64,000 bases of DNA from Dehalococcoidia bacterium (GTDB lineage: Bacteria; Chloroflexota; Dehalococcoidia; E44-bin15): contig DATKYK010000015.1 of the NCBI GenBank assembly GCA_035528575.1, positions 1 through 64,000 on the forward strand, in the 5' to 3' direction. Below, in pieces: positions 49,888-61,552 of this stretch (position 1 is the stretch's first letter; the number at the start of each line of letters is the position of its first letter). Made by a program: the position numbers and the translations under genes. The notes beneath the pieces were generated by a model. That model was given only the letters and a program-made list of their open reading frames with translations, had not been told where the DNA came from and did not search any database.

Positions 49888-52239
49888 CTACGTCGCTCGC
49901 TTCCTCTGCGTTATCACTATGACTGACATAGACAGGACGATAAACGCTGCCAGCCCCAGCCATGGCGCCAGTAGCTGCAGCCGGTCAACCGGCTCTACAA
50001 GTCCGCCAACGGGCATTATTGGCTCGGTCTCGCAGACCTTAGCTACGAAGGCGTCGAAGCCGCCGTTGTAGGTCAGGTCCGGCCCCACGGTATCGGGGAA
50101 GGTGGCCTCGTCGGAGCTGGTCCCGCCGGTGACGTAGGCGCAGCCCGAGCCGTCCACGGCGATGCCGTTGCCGTAGTCATCGCTGAAGCCGCCGATGTAG
50201 CCGCAGTAGTCCAGCCCTGTGCCGCCGGCATTGACCTTGGCCACGAAGGCGTCGCGGTCGTCGTTGTGGGTCAGGTCCGGCCCCACGGCTACGGGGAAGC
50301 CCTCGGTCACGTTGGAGCTGGTGTAGCCGGTGACGTAGGCGCAGCCGTCACCGTCCACGGCGATGCCGAAGCCGTAGTCCCAGTCGGAGCCGCCGATGTA
50401 GCCGCAGTAGTCAAAGTTGTTCTCAGGAGTTGGGTCATCAGGCTCCACCTTGACCTTGGCCACGAAGGCGTCGTAGAGGCCGTTGTGGCTAGTGTCCGGC
50501 CCCACGGCAACGGGGAAGCTGGCCTGGGTGGAGTTGGTGTATCCGGCAACATAGGCGTTGCCCGAGCCGTCCACGGCGATGCCTGAGCCCCTGTCGTATT
50601 CGGAGCCGCCGATGTAGCCGCAGTAGTCCAGCCCTGTGCCGCCGGTATTGACCTTGGCCACGAAGGCGTCGGTGCTGACGCCGTTGAAGGTCAGGTCCGG
50701 CCCCACGGCAACGGGGAAGCCCTCGGTTTCGTCGGAGAGGGTTTCGCCGGTAATATATGCGTAGCCGTCACCGTCCACGGCGATGCCACAGCCGTAGTCC
50801 CAGTCGGAGCCGCCGATGTAGCCGCAGTAGTCGTAGTTGTTCTCAGGAGTTGTGCTATTAGGATTCGCCTTGACCTTGGCCACGAAGGCGTCGAAGCCGC
50901 CGTTGTAGGTCAGGTCCGGCCCCACGGTATCGGGGAAGGTGGCCTGGGTGGAGTAGGTGTAGCCGGTGACGTAGGCGCAGCCCGAGCCGTCCACGGCGAT
51001 GCCGAGGCCGTAGTCATCGTCGAAGCCGCCGATGTAGCCGCAGTAGTCCAGCACGGTGCCGTTGGCACTGACCTTGGCCACGAAGGCGTCGCGGGCGTCG
51101 TTGTGGGTCAGGTCCGGCCCCACGGCTACGGGGAAGCCCTCGGTCACGTTGGAGCTGGTGTAGCCGGTGACGTAGGCGCAGCCGTCACCGTCCACGGCGA
51201 TGCCGTTGCCCCTATCAGAGTCGGAGCCGCCGATGTAGCCGCAGTAGTCCAGCCCGCTGCCGTCTGCCTTGACCTTGGCCACGAAGGCGTCAGTGCTGCC
51301 GTTGTAGGTCGTGTCCGGCCCCACGGCCACGGGGAAGGTGGTTTGGTCAGATTCGGTGAATCCGGTAACGTAGGCGCAGCCCGAGCCGTCCACGGCGATG
51401 CCGTGGCCTGCGTCAGAGTCGGAGCCGCCGATGTAGCCGCAGTAGACCAGCACCGCGGGGTCGATTACCAACAGCTCGCTTGGGTCATAGCTCCCCACAT
51501 CAAAGCCGTAGCTGTGGGCCTCCTCGTCCAGCGCGTAGCTCGACTCCACCGGCACTCGCTTCCCGCCGACAACCTGGTAGGCCACCGGCCGGTCATCCTG
51601 GAAGCCGCCCACAGGAGTGCTCACCTCAAGCTGCCCGCCTTCATTGAGGGTCACCGCGCTCGCGCCGTCGTAGGCCAGCCTTATCTGGCCCGGGTCGGCC
51701 CCCGGCCGCACAAGGAAAGTGTACTTCAACCGGCTGGCGTCGCCAGTGTAGACCAGGTCAATCCCGGGCCACAGGTCAGGGTAGAGAACGCCGGCGTAGG
51801 TGGGAAGCCCCGTCTTCCATTCCTCCGGGGAGCCCGTGAAGTAGCTGAAAACGGCCTCGGTCCGGTCCTTTCCGACGGGCTGGACGTCGGGGTCTGCGCC
51901 CACAAACTCAAGCTTAATGGCATAGTGCTCTTGGGAGTCGTCCTCCTCCCCGGGACCGCTCATCGCGAAGGTGACACCCCGGGCGGTGAAGTAGAGGCCC
52001 ATGTCTTGGCCCTGGACGTAGTAGGCCACGCGCTGGTCCAGCTGCCCCTGGTTCTCGATGAAATAGAGTGGGAGACTCAAAAGCGCTGCCCCGACGGCGT
52101 CTCCCGCCGCCGCATCGGCCTGTGCTGGCACTTCTGCGGCCTGGGCCAGCCCCGCTGACCCGGCGCCGTCCATTTCCGGCACCAGCGCCGCGCCCAGCAC
52201 CAGGAAGAGTGCCACGGTAAAAGTGATTGCCTTTTTCAT
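49888..52239 (-). CDS. Secreted SBBP-repeat beta-propeller protein with C-terminal anchor
   Basis: About 783 residues from ATG 52239, chosen because AGGAGGGAGGCA precedes it and a signal peptide (MKKAITFTVALFLVLGAALV) starts there; an upstream in-frame extension to 52386 overlaps the promoter. The domains are the same as in the neighbouring gene: DUF7948-type domain, seven SBBP units, C-terminal helix (LGLAAFIVLSMSVIVITQRK). Two blades have Tyr or Asn in place of the second Cys (GDGYAYITG, GSGNAYVAG), and two have insertions before the first (NPNSTTPENNYDYCGYIGG). It is a tandem paralogue of the 47311 gene. Confidence 0.9.
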   Translation of the reverse strand: MKKAITFTVALFLVLGAALVPEMDGAGSAGLAQAAEVPAQADAAAGDAVGAALLSLPLYFIENQGQLDQRVAYYVQGQDMGLYFTARGVTFAMSGPGEEDDSQEHYAIKLEFVGADPDVQPVGKDRTEAVFSYFTGSPEEWKTGLPTYAGVLYPDLWPGIDLVYTGDASRLKYTFLVRPGADPGQIRLAYDGASAVTLNEGGQLEVSTPVGGFQDDRPVAYQVVGGKRVPVESSYALDEEAHSYGFDVGSYDPSELLVIDPAVLVYCGYIGGSDSDAGHGIAVDGSGCAYVTGFTESDQTTFPVAVGPDTTYNGSTDAFVAKVKADGSGLDYCGYIGGSDSDRGNGIAVDGDGCAYVTGYTSSNVTEGFPVAVGPDLTHNDARDAFVAKVSANGTVLDYCGYIGGFDDDYGLGIAVDGSGCAYVTGYTYSTQATFPDTVGPDLTYNGGFDAFVAKVKANPNSTTPENNYDYCGYIGGSDWDYGCGIAVDGDGYAYITGETLSDETEGFPVAVGPDLTFNGVSTDAFVAKVNTGGTGLDYCGYIGGSEYDRGSGIAVDGSGNAYVAGYTNSTQASFPVAVGPDTSHNGLYDAFVAKVKVEPDDPTPENNFDYCGYIGGSDWDYGFGIAVDGDGCAYVTGYTSSNVTEGFPVAVGPDLTHNDDRDAFVAKVNAGGTGLDYCGYIGGFSDDYGNGIAVDGSGCAYVTGGTSSDEATFPDTVGPDLTYNGGFDAFVAKVCETEPIMPVGGLVEPVDRLQLLAPWLGLAAFIVLSMSVIVITQRKRAT

Positions 52240-52272
52240 TGCCTCCCTCCTGCTTATTATTTTATTGGTGTT

Positions 52273-52301
52273 ATGATACTCTTGGGTAGGCAGGCTGTCA
52301 A
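52273..52301 (-). promoter_or_regulatory. Promoter of the SBBP gene at 52239
   Basis: On the minus strand TTGACA (52301-52296), 17 bases, TATCAT (52278-52273). Conserved with 49674-49702, including the flanking GAGTACGCAGG. Confidence 0.78.
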
Positions 52302-52502
52302 ACCTGCGTACTCGTCCCCGCGGTTGATTTATCGCAAGGCGTCTCGCAACGATAGGTGAAGCGGGATCCACGATACCAGGTATCAACTATCTATCTGAAC
52401 GAGATCATGCTGACGATACCTCGGCTTATAAGGCACCGATGCGGGGGCCGAGTCTTGCATAAACTGTGTAGGGTTTGTTGAAACCCGATAAGATAGGGTA
52501 TG

Positions 52503-52532
52503 TTGACATATGCAAAGATATTGCGCTAGAAT
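52503..52532 (+). promoter_or_regulatory. Promoter of the bifunctional nuclease gene
   Basis: TTGACA (52503-52508), 18 bases, TAGAAT (52527-52532). The rest of the 52302-52500 stretch holds nothing I can assign. Confidence 0.6.
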
Positions 52533-52566
52533 TATATAGGGTCAGAATTATGAGTGGAGGATGTCC

Positions 52567-53070
52567 ATGATCGAGATGACCATCGATAGCATTCGAATGA
52601 GCCTGATGAACTATCAGCGTGTGGTGATCCTCAAGGAAAAGGACGGGGAGCGTTACCTTCCTATCTGGATAGGTCCAGCGGAGGCGGACTCCATAGCGAT
52701 AAAATTGCAGGACGTTCAGGTGCCCCGACCGATGACCCATGATCTGTTGTGCTCCGCGATCCAGGCTCTAGGGGCTAGGGTCAACTCGATCGTTGTAAAC
52801 GAGCTTCGTAACGATACCTTCTATGCCCGGATCTTCATCGTGGTTGATGGAAGGGATCTGGAGATCGATTCCCGTCCCAGCGATGCCATCGCCCTTGCGG
52901 TAAGGGTGGAGGTGCCGATTTATGCCGAAGAGTCAGTGCTGGAGAAAGCGGGGATACTTCTCCCCGCTGACGGTAAACAGGGCGATCTCAGCGATGATGA
53001 GCTAAATAAGCTTTCCCCCTTCAAGGACTTCGTAGATACACTGAACCTGGATGATCTGGGGAAATCGTAG
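52567..53070 (+). CDS. Bifunctional nuclease (BFN/DUF151) family protein
   Basis: About 167 residues from ATG 52567 (GTGGAGG 6 bases upstream; another ATG at 52561). The DUF151 core is YLPIWIGPAEADSIAIKLQD, RPMTHDLLCSAIQALGARV and EIDSRPSDAIALAVRVEVPI. Family members are linked to DNase/RNase activity in plants and bacteria; the bacterial role is uncertain. A short gap separates it from the zinc-ribbon gene. Confidence 0.9.
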   Translation: MIEMTIDSIRMSLMNYQRVVILKEKDGERYLPIWIGPAEADSIAIKLQDVQVPRPMTHDLLCSAIQALGARVNSIVVNELRNDTFYARIFIVVDGRDLEIDSRPSDAIALAVRVEVPIYAEESVLEKAGILLPADGKQGDLSDDELNKLSPFKDFVDTLNLDDLGKS

Positions 53071-53091
53071 CGTGTCTTTGGCGGTAGCAGC

Positions 53092-53415
53092 ATGGATGAG
53101 AGACTTATCAAGCGCTTGATCACCAATATAAAGTGTAGCGTGTGCGGGGAGCGGTACGATGGGGAAAATGTGAAGTTTCTCGGACGCTACACTGACCTCT
53201 GGTTTCTTAGCGTCTATTGCCCCACTTGTCAGACTCAGGGTTTGGTGGCTGCGGTGCTCAATGAGGAGGAGACCCCGGAGCTGGTTACCGACCTCACTGA
53301 AGGGGAGTATGACAAGTTCAGCGAAATGGCTGCGGTGGAGGCCGATGATGTGCTGGACCTTCATAACTTCCTGAAAGAGTTCAACGGGGATTTTTCACGC
53401 CTTTTCTCGAACTAA
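53092..53415 (+). CDS. Hypothetical zinc-ribbon protein
   Basis: The 107-residue protein has CSVCGERYDG and YCPTCQTQG, a four-Cys zinc ribbon, then an acidic helical tail (VEADDVLDLHNFLKEF). Family not recognised. It lies 21 bases after the nuclease gene and is followed by a terminator, so the two form one unit. Confidence 0.7.
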   Translation: MDERLIKRLITNIKCSVCGERYDGENVKFLGRYTDLWFLSVYCPTCQTQGLVAAVLNEEETPELVTDLTEGEYDKFSEMAAVEADDVLDLHNFLKEFNGDFSRLFSN

Positions 53416-53446
53416 TAGGTATGAAGCAGGGTTGAATACGGTTAGA

Positions 53447-53471
53447 CCCCCCGACGTATCGGGGGGTTTTT
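53447..53471 (+). terminator. Intrinsic terminator before the atp operon
   Basis: CCCCCCGA (53447-53454) pairs with TCGGGGGG (53459-53466) around CGTA, followed by five T's. Confidence 0.88.
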
Positions 53472-53486
53472 ATTTCTGGGGGCAGG

Positions 53487-53515
53487 TTGTCCGGTGTCGT
53501 AGCCTGTGATATAAT
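53487..53515 (+). promoter_or_regulatory. Promoter of the ATP synthase operon
   Basis: TTGTCC (53487-53492), 17 bases, TATAAT (53510-53515). It lies between the upstream terminator and the first atp gene. Confidence 0.7.
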
Positions 53516-53531
53516 TTTTTGGGGGATGAGG

Positions 53532-53747
53532 ATGAATCACTGGGAAGCGGCGCTCAGGCTTACCGGTGTTGGGTTTTATATTGGCGGTTGTATCGTCGGG
53601 GGGGTCTATCTCGGCTTATGGCTTGATGGGAAGTTTGATATTAGCCCTCTATTTACCCTGCTCGGGCTTGGCCTGGGCTTGTTTTTTGCTTTCTATGGAA
53701 CATACCGCATGCTTCTCCCTGCTATGGGGAAGGGTAAGGAAGACTAG
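53532..53747 (+). CDS. atpZ: ATP synthase accessory protein AtpZ/AtpI
   Basis: About 71 residues from ATG 53532 (GGGGG six bases upstream). Two hydrophobic helices (GVGFYIGGCIVGGVYLGLWL, and LLGLGLGLFFAFYGTYRMLL) are typical of AtpZ, a small membrane protein at the head of atp operons that has been linked to c-ring assembly and Mg2+/Ca2+ uptake. It abuts atpB, whose GTG overlaps its TAG stop. Confidence 0.82.
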   Translation: MNHWEAALRLTGVGFYIGGCIVGGVYLGLWLDGKFDISPLFTLLGLGLGLFFAFYGTYRMLLPAMGKGKED

Positions 53748-54673
53748 TGGCTGGTATCGGTTTGTGTTGGCGCCGAATGGGTAAATGGCGCCGGATAGGA
53801 ATTATCGCCCTTATTTCCTTTGGTTTGATAGCAGTAGGAGCTGTCTTTTTCCCCATTTCTATGCCCCGTTTTGAACTCGCTGCGGAAGTGCTATGGTCTC
53901 CCTTTGGCATCCCGATCACCAATACCATGATTGGTGCCTGGCTTACCATTCTGGTAATGGGGGGTATAGCCTATGCCGCTACGCGCAAGATGAGGCTTGT
54001 GCCACATGGGTTGCAGAACGTCATGGAAGCTGCTGTAGAAATGCTCATGAATTTCGTGGAGAGCATAGCGGGAAAGGAGAATGGGCGTAAATTTTTCCCC
54101 GTGGTCGCTACCATCTTCATCTTTGTCATCGCTAATGCCTGGCTGGCGCTCTTCCCCGGTTTCATGAGCATAGGTTTGTGGCATGGCAATGGTGAAGAGC
54201 AGGTTCTGGTACCTTTCTTCAGGGGGGCGAATACCGATGTAAATTTCCCCCTTGCGCTGGCGCTCGTTTCCTTCATCTTTGTCGAGTATTGGGGCTTCAG
54301 GTCTCATGGCTTCATCCGCTACATGAGCAAGTTTGTCAATGTTCGCCAGTACTTTGGTGGCATGGGGCAGATGCTGCGGGGCCGGGTCCGCAGTGGCATG
54401 GGTATGCTATTTAGTGGAATTATCGATATATTCGTGGGCTTTATCGAGATGGTAAGTGAGATGGTGCGCATAATGAGTTTCACCTTCCGTCTCTTTGGCA
54501 ATATGACCGCCGGGGAGATCCTTATTTTTTCGATGATGTTTCTTATTCCCTGGGTGGCGGCAATACCCTTCTATGGGCTGGAGCTTTTTATAGGTTTCGT
54601 TCAGGCTCTTATCTTCTGTGGTTTGACCCTGGTTTTCCTGGTTATGGCGGTTGCTCCTCACGAGGAGCACTGA
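53747..54673 (+). CDS. atpB: ATP synthase F0 subunit a
   Basis: The 308-residue membrane protein (GTG start, AAGGAAG upstream) has several helices and the essential Arg in SFTFRLFGNMTAGEILIF, which faces the c-ring, plus the NAWLALFPGF helix. It provides the proton or sodium half-channels. The stretch FGGMGQMLRGRVRSGMGMLF between helices is longer than in E. coli. Confidence 0.92.
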   Translation: MAGIGLCWRRMGKWRRIGIIALISFGLIAVGAVFFPISMPRFELAAEVLWSPFGIPITNTMIGAWLTILVMGGIAYAATRKMRLVPHGLQNVMEAAVEMLMNFVESIAGKENGRKFFPVVATIFIFVIANAWLALFPGFMSIGLWHGNGEEQVLVPFFRGANTDVNFPLALALVSFIFVEYWGFRSHGFIRYMSKFVNVRQYFGGMGQMLRGRVRSGMGMLFSGIIDIFVGFIEMVSEMVRIMSFTFRLFGNMTAGEILIFSMMFLIPWVAAIPFYGLELFIGFVQALIFCGLTLVFLVMAVAPHEEH

Positions 54674-54699
54674 TATAAACAAAACTGAAAGGGGGATGA

Positions 54700-54933
<234 letters not shown>

Positions 54934-54966
54934 TTGCCGGACTTCAATCTAGAAGGACGAGTTGAT

Positions 54967-55464
54967 ATGGGCGCTATAGGCATTGACTGGCAGGTTTTGC
55001 TGGCTCAGCTCATAAATTTTGGGATCCTCTTTGGCCTCCTTTTTTTCCTGCTCTATAAGCCGATGCGCAGGACGTTCGATGCGCGCTCTAACAGAATCAA
55101 GGAGAGCATGGAGCAGGCTGAGCAGATCAAGGAACAGATGGCCAGGACCGAAGAGCAGGTTAGGGAGCAACTGGCGGCTGCCCGCAGGGAGGGGCAGGAT
55201 ATATTGGCTCAAGCGGCTCAGATGGGGGATCGCCTCAAGGAGGAGGCGAGGGGAGAGGCCAGGCAGGACGCGGAGGTTATCGTCGCCCGGGCGCGCACCG
55301 AGATCGAGCGAGAGCGTGATGAGGCTATCGATGAGGTCAAGCGCCAGTTTGTTGACCTGGCGATAACCGCTGCCGAGAAGGTGGTAAACGAGACCTTGGA
55401 TCGGGAGAAGCATCGCCGCCTCATCGAGGAGGTGCTGGAGCAGGCACCGGGTGGTGAGCGGTGA
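54967..55464 (+). CDS. atpF: ATP synthase F0 subunit b
   Basis: About 165 residues from ATG 54967 (AAGGA nine bases upstream; TTG at 54934 is an alternative). One N-terminal membrane helix (QLINFGILFGLLFFLLYKPM) is followed by a long charged helix (IKESMEQAEQIKEQ ... EKVVNETLDREKHRRLIEEV), which forms the peripheral stalk dimer. Confidence 0.92.
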   Translation: MGAIGIDWQVLLAQLINFGILFGLLFFLLYKPMRRTFDARSNRIKESMEQAEQIKEQMARTEEQVREQLAAARREGQDILAQAAQMGDRLKEEARGEARQDAEVIVARARTEIERERDEAIDEVKRQFVDLAITAAEKVVNETLDREKHRRLIEEVLEQAPGGER

Positions 55465-55521
55465 TGGTGGGGTTGCTAAAGAGGAAGGGGTAATAGTGGT
55501 GGTTATAGAAAAGGAGGGCTG

Positions 55522-56049
55522 ATGGCGCGGGCTGCGGCAAGAAGGCATGCCCAGGCGGCGTTTCAGATCGCCCTGGAACGGGAAGAATTGGATTTATGGC
55601 GCGGGGACCTGGAGCGGCTCTCCGAAGCGTTGAAAGAGCCCCTTCTTTTTACCTTTTTGGAGAGCCCGCGGATTCACTTTGAAGAGAAAGCGAGGATCCT
55701 GCGCCAGGGCCTCGAGGGGCTAAACCCCCTGGTAATGAACCTGGCCCTGCTGCTGGTGTCCCGGGGGAGACTTCACTTGGTGTCGGATATGGTTCTTGAG
55801 TACGGGCGGCTGGTCGATGAACATCGGGGGATCGCTCATGCCGAGGTGACGACTGCCGTCCCGCTGGAGCCTGACGAAAAGGATAAGCTGGTTCATCGTC
55901 TCGGTGACCTGGTGGGTAGGGAGATCGTGCTCACCACCAGGGTCGCCCCTGCCATTATCGGGGGGCTTGTGGCCAGGGTGGGCGATAAGCTCATCGATGG
56001 CAGCACTAGGTCCAGGCTTCTCGCTCTCAGGGAGAGCCTGATGAAGTAG
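55522..56049 (+). CDS. atpH: ATP synthase F1 subunit delta
   Basis: The 175-residue protein starts MARAAARRHAQAAFQIALER with the delta/OSCP fold: PLVMNLALLLVSRGRLHLVS, VTTAVPLEPDEKDKLVHRLG and GGLVARVGDKLIDGSTRSRL. It connects F1 to the peripheral stalk. It is followed by a 94-base gap with three TAGATCG-type direct repeats. Confidence 0.93.
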   Translation: MARAAARRHAQAAFQIALEREELDLWRGDLERLSEALKEPLLFTFLESPRIHFEEKARILRQGLEGLNPLVMNLALLLVSRGRLHLVSDMVLEYGRLVDEHRGIAHAEVTTAVPLEPDEKDKLVHRLGDLVGREIVLTTRVAPAIIGGLVARVGDKLIDGSTRSRLLALRESLMK

Positions 56050-56143
56050 ATCGGAAGGTTTTCGTTCTCCACAAGGGCTTGGTGGGATAGATCGGAAAGT
56101 TGATCCTTGAAATAGATCGAAGGAATAAATCGGAGGTTAAAAA

Positions 56144-57652
56144 ATGGCTCGTGCCCATGACTTCGCCGCGATCATAAAACAACAGATAGAGCAGTTTGGC
56201 ACCACGGTAGCCATGGTGGATGTGGGCACCGTGGTTGAGGTGGGCGATGGCATTGCCCGCATTCATGGGCTCTCCGGTGCCAGGTATAATGAGCTGCTCC
56301 AGTTCCCTAACAGTGTGATCGGTATCGCCCTCAACCTGGAGGAGGATAGCGTTGGCGCGGTGATCCTCGGCGAATGGGCTGATATCAAGGAGGGGGACGA
56401 GGTGCGCTCCACCGGCAGGATTGCCGAGGTGCCGGTGGGTGACGGCCTTATAGGTCGGGTAATCGATCCCCTGGGCCTGCCTCTGGATGGCAAGGGGTCG
56501 CTGAAGTATAAGAAAACCTCCCCGGTGGAGCGGGTGGCGCCCAATGTGGTGCTTCGCAAGTCGGTGGATACCCCGGTACATACCGGGATCAAGGCTATAG
56601 ATAGCATAATCCCCCTGGGGCGGGGGCAGCGAGAGCTCATTATTGGCGACCGCGCCACCGGCAAGAGCGCTATCGCCCTCGATGCAATCATCAGCCAGAA
56701 AGGTGGCGACCTCATCTGTATATATGTTGCCATTGGACAGAAATCATCCAAGGTAGCGCAGGCGGTGGCAACACTGGAGAACCATGGAGCTATGGAGCAT
56801 ACCATCGTGGTATCGGCTCATGCTTCCGACCCGGCGGCGCTGCAGTATCTCGCCCCTTACGCCGGCTGCGCCATCGGCGAGGAGTTCATGGAGCAGGGGC
56901 GGGATGCCCTGATTATCTACGATGACCTCTCCAAGCATGCCTGGGCCTATCGTGAGCTATCCTTGCTGCTGCGTCGCCCACCGGGTCGCGAGGCTTACCC
57001 AGGCGACATCTTCTATCTCCATAGCCGCCTGCTGGAGCGCGCCGCTAAGATGGCGCCGCAGTATGGTGGCGGCTCGCTAACCGCCCTGCCCATTATAGAA
57101 ACCCAGGCCGGTGATATATCGGCCTATATCCCCACCAATGTGATCTCCATCACCGACGGTCAGATATATCTGGAAACCGATCTATTCAATGCAGGGGTGC
57201 GGCCGGCGCTAAATGTCGGGCTCAGCGTCTCCAGGGTAGGGGGCGCTGCTCAGAGCCGTGCGATGAAGCGGGTGGCGGGAAAGTTGAGGCTGGGCCTCGC
57301 TCAGTACCGGGAGCTGGCGACATTCTCCCAGTTTGGCGCTGCCGAGCTGGACAAGGCAACCAGGATGCAACTGGAGCGGGGGCAGCGCATCACCGAGGTG
57401 TTGAAGCAGCCCCAGTATGTTCCCATGCCCCTCAAGAAAGAGGTAACCATCCTCTACGCCGTGATCAACGGCTACCTCGACGATGTCCCTGTGGAGAAGG
57501 TAAGGGGCTTTGAGGAAGGCTTCCACCGCTTCATGGAGACGAGCCATCCCGAGATTGGCCAGCGCATCGCTGAGGAGAAGGAGCTTAGCGATGAGACCGA
57601 GGAGTCGCTGAAGCAGGCGATCGCCGAGTTCAAGGAGAAGGTGCCGTACTAA
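56144..57652 (+). CDS. atpA: ATP synthase F1 subunit alpha
   Basis: The 502-residue subunit has an N-terminal barrel ([20 protein letters not shown]), the nucleotide P-loop [15 protein letters not shown] (the usual GDRQTGKT is altered to RAT and KS), [20 protein letters not shown] and the arginine-finger region [19 protein letters not shown]. It binds noncatalytic nucleotide and supplies the catalytic arginine finger to beta. Length is normal. Confidence 0.96.
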   Translation: MARAHDFAAIIKQQIEQFGTTVAMVDVGTVVEVGDGIARIHGLSGARYNELLQFPNSVIGIALNLEEDSVGAVILGEWADIKEGDEVRSTGRIAEVPVGDGLIGRVIDPLGLPLDGKGSLKYKKTSPVERVAPNVVLRKSVDTPVHTGIKAIDSIIPLGRGQRELIIGDRATGKSAIALDAIISQKGGDLICIYVAIGQKSSKVAQAVATLENHGAMEHTIVVSAHASDPAALQYLAPYAGCAIGEEFMEQGRDALIIYDDLSKHAWAYRELSLLLRRPPGREAYPGDIFYLHSRLLERAAKMAPQYGGGSLTALPIIETQAGDISAYIPTNVISITDGQIYLETDLFNAGVRPALNVGLSVSRVGGAAQSRAMKRVAGKLRLGLAQYRELATFSQFGAAELDKATRMQLERGQRITEVLKQPQYVPMPLKKEVTILYAVINGYLDDVPVEKVRGFEEGFHRFMETSHPEIGQRIAEEKELSDETEESLKQAIAEFKEKVPY

Positions 57653-57759
57653 ATTTTTCAAACTATATAATAGCTTATCAATATCTTCCTTGAAAATAGC
57701 GATTCTTCTATAGCGCATTTATTCCACTAACGGGCAAAGGGGTAGCAAAAGGCCAAAGA

Positions 57760-60085
<2,326 letters not shown>

Positions 60086-60103
60086 GGGTAGGGGGGTGAA
60101 GTT

Positions 60104-60382
60104 ATGGCGAGGAAACGGAGAGGCCCAATAGCAAAGGCTATTGAGAGATTGTGGTATTCCTTCAAGGGGAGTCAGATAAGTGAAGCTGGATTTCGGCGGG
60201 AACTAGAGGTAATTTTGAAAGACGCGTGCTTTAAAAATGTAGGTCTTGTAATTCAGAGATTGTCTATAGAATCAAACGATCAGAGGATTTGGGGGCTGGC
60301 TGACCAAGTAGACCCGAAAATAAGGCAAGCTTATCAGCATTGGCGTGGTACCATGTTACATAGAGGGCGAGAAATTGGCTAA
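60104..60382 (+). CDS. Unrecognised 92-residue protein between atpD and atpC
   Basis: A GGGGGGTG ribosome site lies 5-6 bases before the ATG. The protein is basic: [20 protein letters not shown], then [20 protein letters not shown], a short [20 protein letters not shown] segment and [19 protein letters not shown]. It looks mostly helical, with no membrane segment and no known motif. Its last 8 bases overlap the start of atpC, so it is translationally coupled into the operon. Base use is somewhat richer in A+T than its neighbours. It may be an added accessory subunit or a recently inserted gene. Family unknown. Confidence 0.6.
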   Translation: MARKRRGPIAKAIERLWYSFKGSQISEAGFRRELEVILKDACFKNVGLVIQRLSIESNDQRIWGLADQVDPKIRQAYQHWRGTMLHRGREIG

Positions 60383-60815
60383 ACTCAAGTTTGAGATCGT
60401 AACCGTAGAGCGCGTGATCTACTCCGATGAAGTGGATATCGTTATCGCACCCGGTGTCGAGGGGCATCTTGGCATCCTGCCCAGCCACGCTCCACTCTTA
60501 ACTATGCTTCAGCCCGGCGAGCTGGTGGTGCGCAAGGATGGAGAGGAGACGGCGATGTTTGTGAGCGGTGGCTTCCTCGAGGTGATGGATAATCGGGTTA
60601 GCGTGCTTGCCGATGTCGCCGAGCGGGCTGAGGAGATCGATATTGCCCGCGCTGAGGAGGCAAAGCGACGCGCTGAGCGGAAGCTCGAGGAACGCCCGGC
60701 CGAAATGGACCTTGCAGCCGCTGAGGCCGCACTGTTACGTTCTCTGATGCGGCTAAGGGTAGCGGAGCGCAGGAGGAAAAAGAGGCCTGGTTCAGGTGGA
60801 GCCCAGGGATTTTAG
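60375..60815 (+). CDS. atpC: ATP synthase F1 subunit epsilon
   Basis: About 146 residues from TTG 60375, which has GAGGGCGAG just upstream. A start at 60345 would add ten atypical residues. The beta-barrel domain reads [40 protein letters not shown], then [20 protein letters not shown]. The C-terminal helical hairpin is basic and long ([20 protein letters not shown]). It is the inhibitory rotor subunit, and the last atp gene. Confidence 0.9.
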   Translation: MAKLKFEIVTVERVIYSDEVDIVIAPGVEGHLGILPSHAPLLTMLQPGELVVRKDGEETAMFVSGGFLEVMDNRVSVLADVAERAEEIDIARAEEAKRRAERKLEERPAEMDLAAAEAALLRSLMRLRVAERRRKKRPGSGGAQGF

Positions 60816-61424
60816 GAAGTAGGTCATCCTTTGCAGGGCTAGCGTCGGGCCTACCTCGTGGATGCGAACGTCCTTGGGCGCACGGGCAGCGGCGGGGGCA
60901 TAGTTTAGTATCACTTTAATGCCACACTCCACCAGTCGGTCAATGGCTTGTTGTACCTGTGAAGGGGGCACAGCAACAATGCCGATTTCGATATTCTTTC
61001 TTTTCAACGTGTCGGCAAGCTCGGAGAGATCCTGGATCACCAACCCGTTGACGTTTCTGCCAATTTGATGTGGATCTATGTCAAAGGCAGCCACAATGGT
61101 AAACTCGCGTAGCGCAAGCATGCCATAGTCAAGGATAGCTTTACCCAATCTTCCCACCCCAATGAGAGCTATGTGCCACTCCCGGTCAAGCCCCAGGATC
61201 TGTCGCAGCTCTTCGCGGAGCAGGCTCACGTTATAGCCTTTGCCCTGCTTGCCGAACTTGCCGAAATAGCTAAGATCCTTTCGAATTTGCGCCGGGGTCA
61301 TGTGTAATCTTTCTCCCAGCTCCTTAGAGCTCACCACCTCAGCGTTCTCCTCTGCGAAGGGGGTAAGGATGCGAAGATATAACGGCAACCGATAGATCAC
61401 CACCTCCGGGATTTGATACCGCAT
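60792..61424 (-). CDS. rex: Redox-sensing transcriptional repressor Rex
   Basis: About 210 residues from ATG 61424 (AAAGGG seven bases upstream). An N-terminal winged helix ([20 protein letters not shown], then [20 protein letters not shown]) is followed by a Rossmann domain with the NAD(H)-binding [13 protein letters not shown] and [12 protein letters not shown], and then [14 protein letters not shown] and [11 protein letters not shown]-type segments. Rex senses the NADH/NAD+ ratio. It is convergent with atpC, overlapping its 3' end by 24 bases. No Rex operator (TTGTGAA-n4-TTCACAA) is seen in the window. Confidence 0.95.
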   Translation of the reverse strand: MRYQIPEVVIYRLPLYLRILTPFAEENAEVVSSKELGERLHMTPAQIRKDLSYFGKFGKQGKGYNVSLLREELRQILGLDREWHIALIGVGRLGKAILDYGMLALREFTIVAAFDIDPHQIGRNVNGLVIQDLSELADTLKRKNIEIGIVAVPPSQVQQAIDRLVECGIKVILNYAPAAARAPKDVRIHEVGPTLALQRMTYFLKSLGST

Positions 61425-61552
61425 ATTTTTACCCTTTTCGCCAGTTAGAAATGAGGCCGATGTCATACCTGAAGGCTGCGCTATTTAATTATGCAGTAGC
61501 CTTATATCACGGTGGAAGATGCCTTAAGCTCTCTTACCGACCCAAACTTGCT

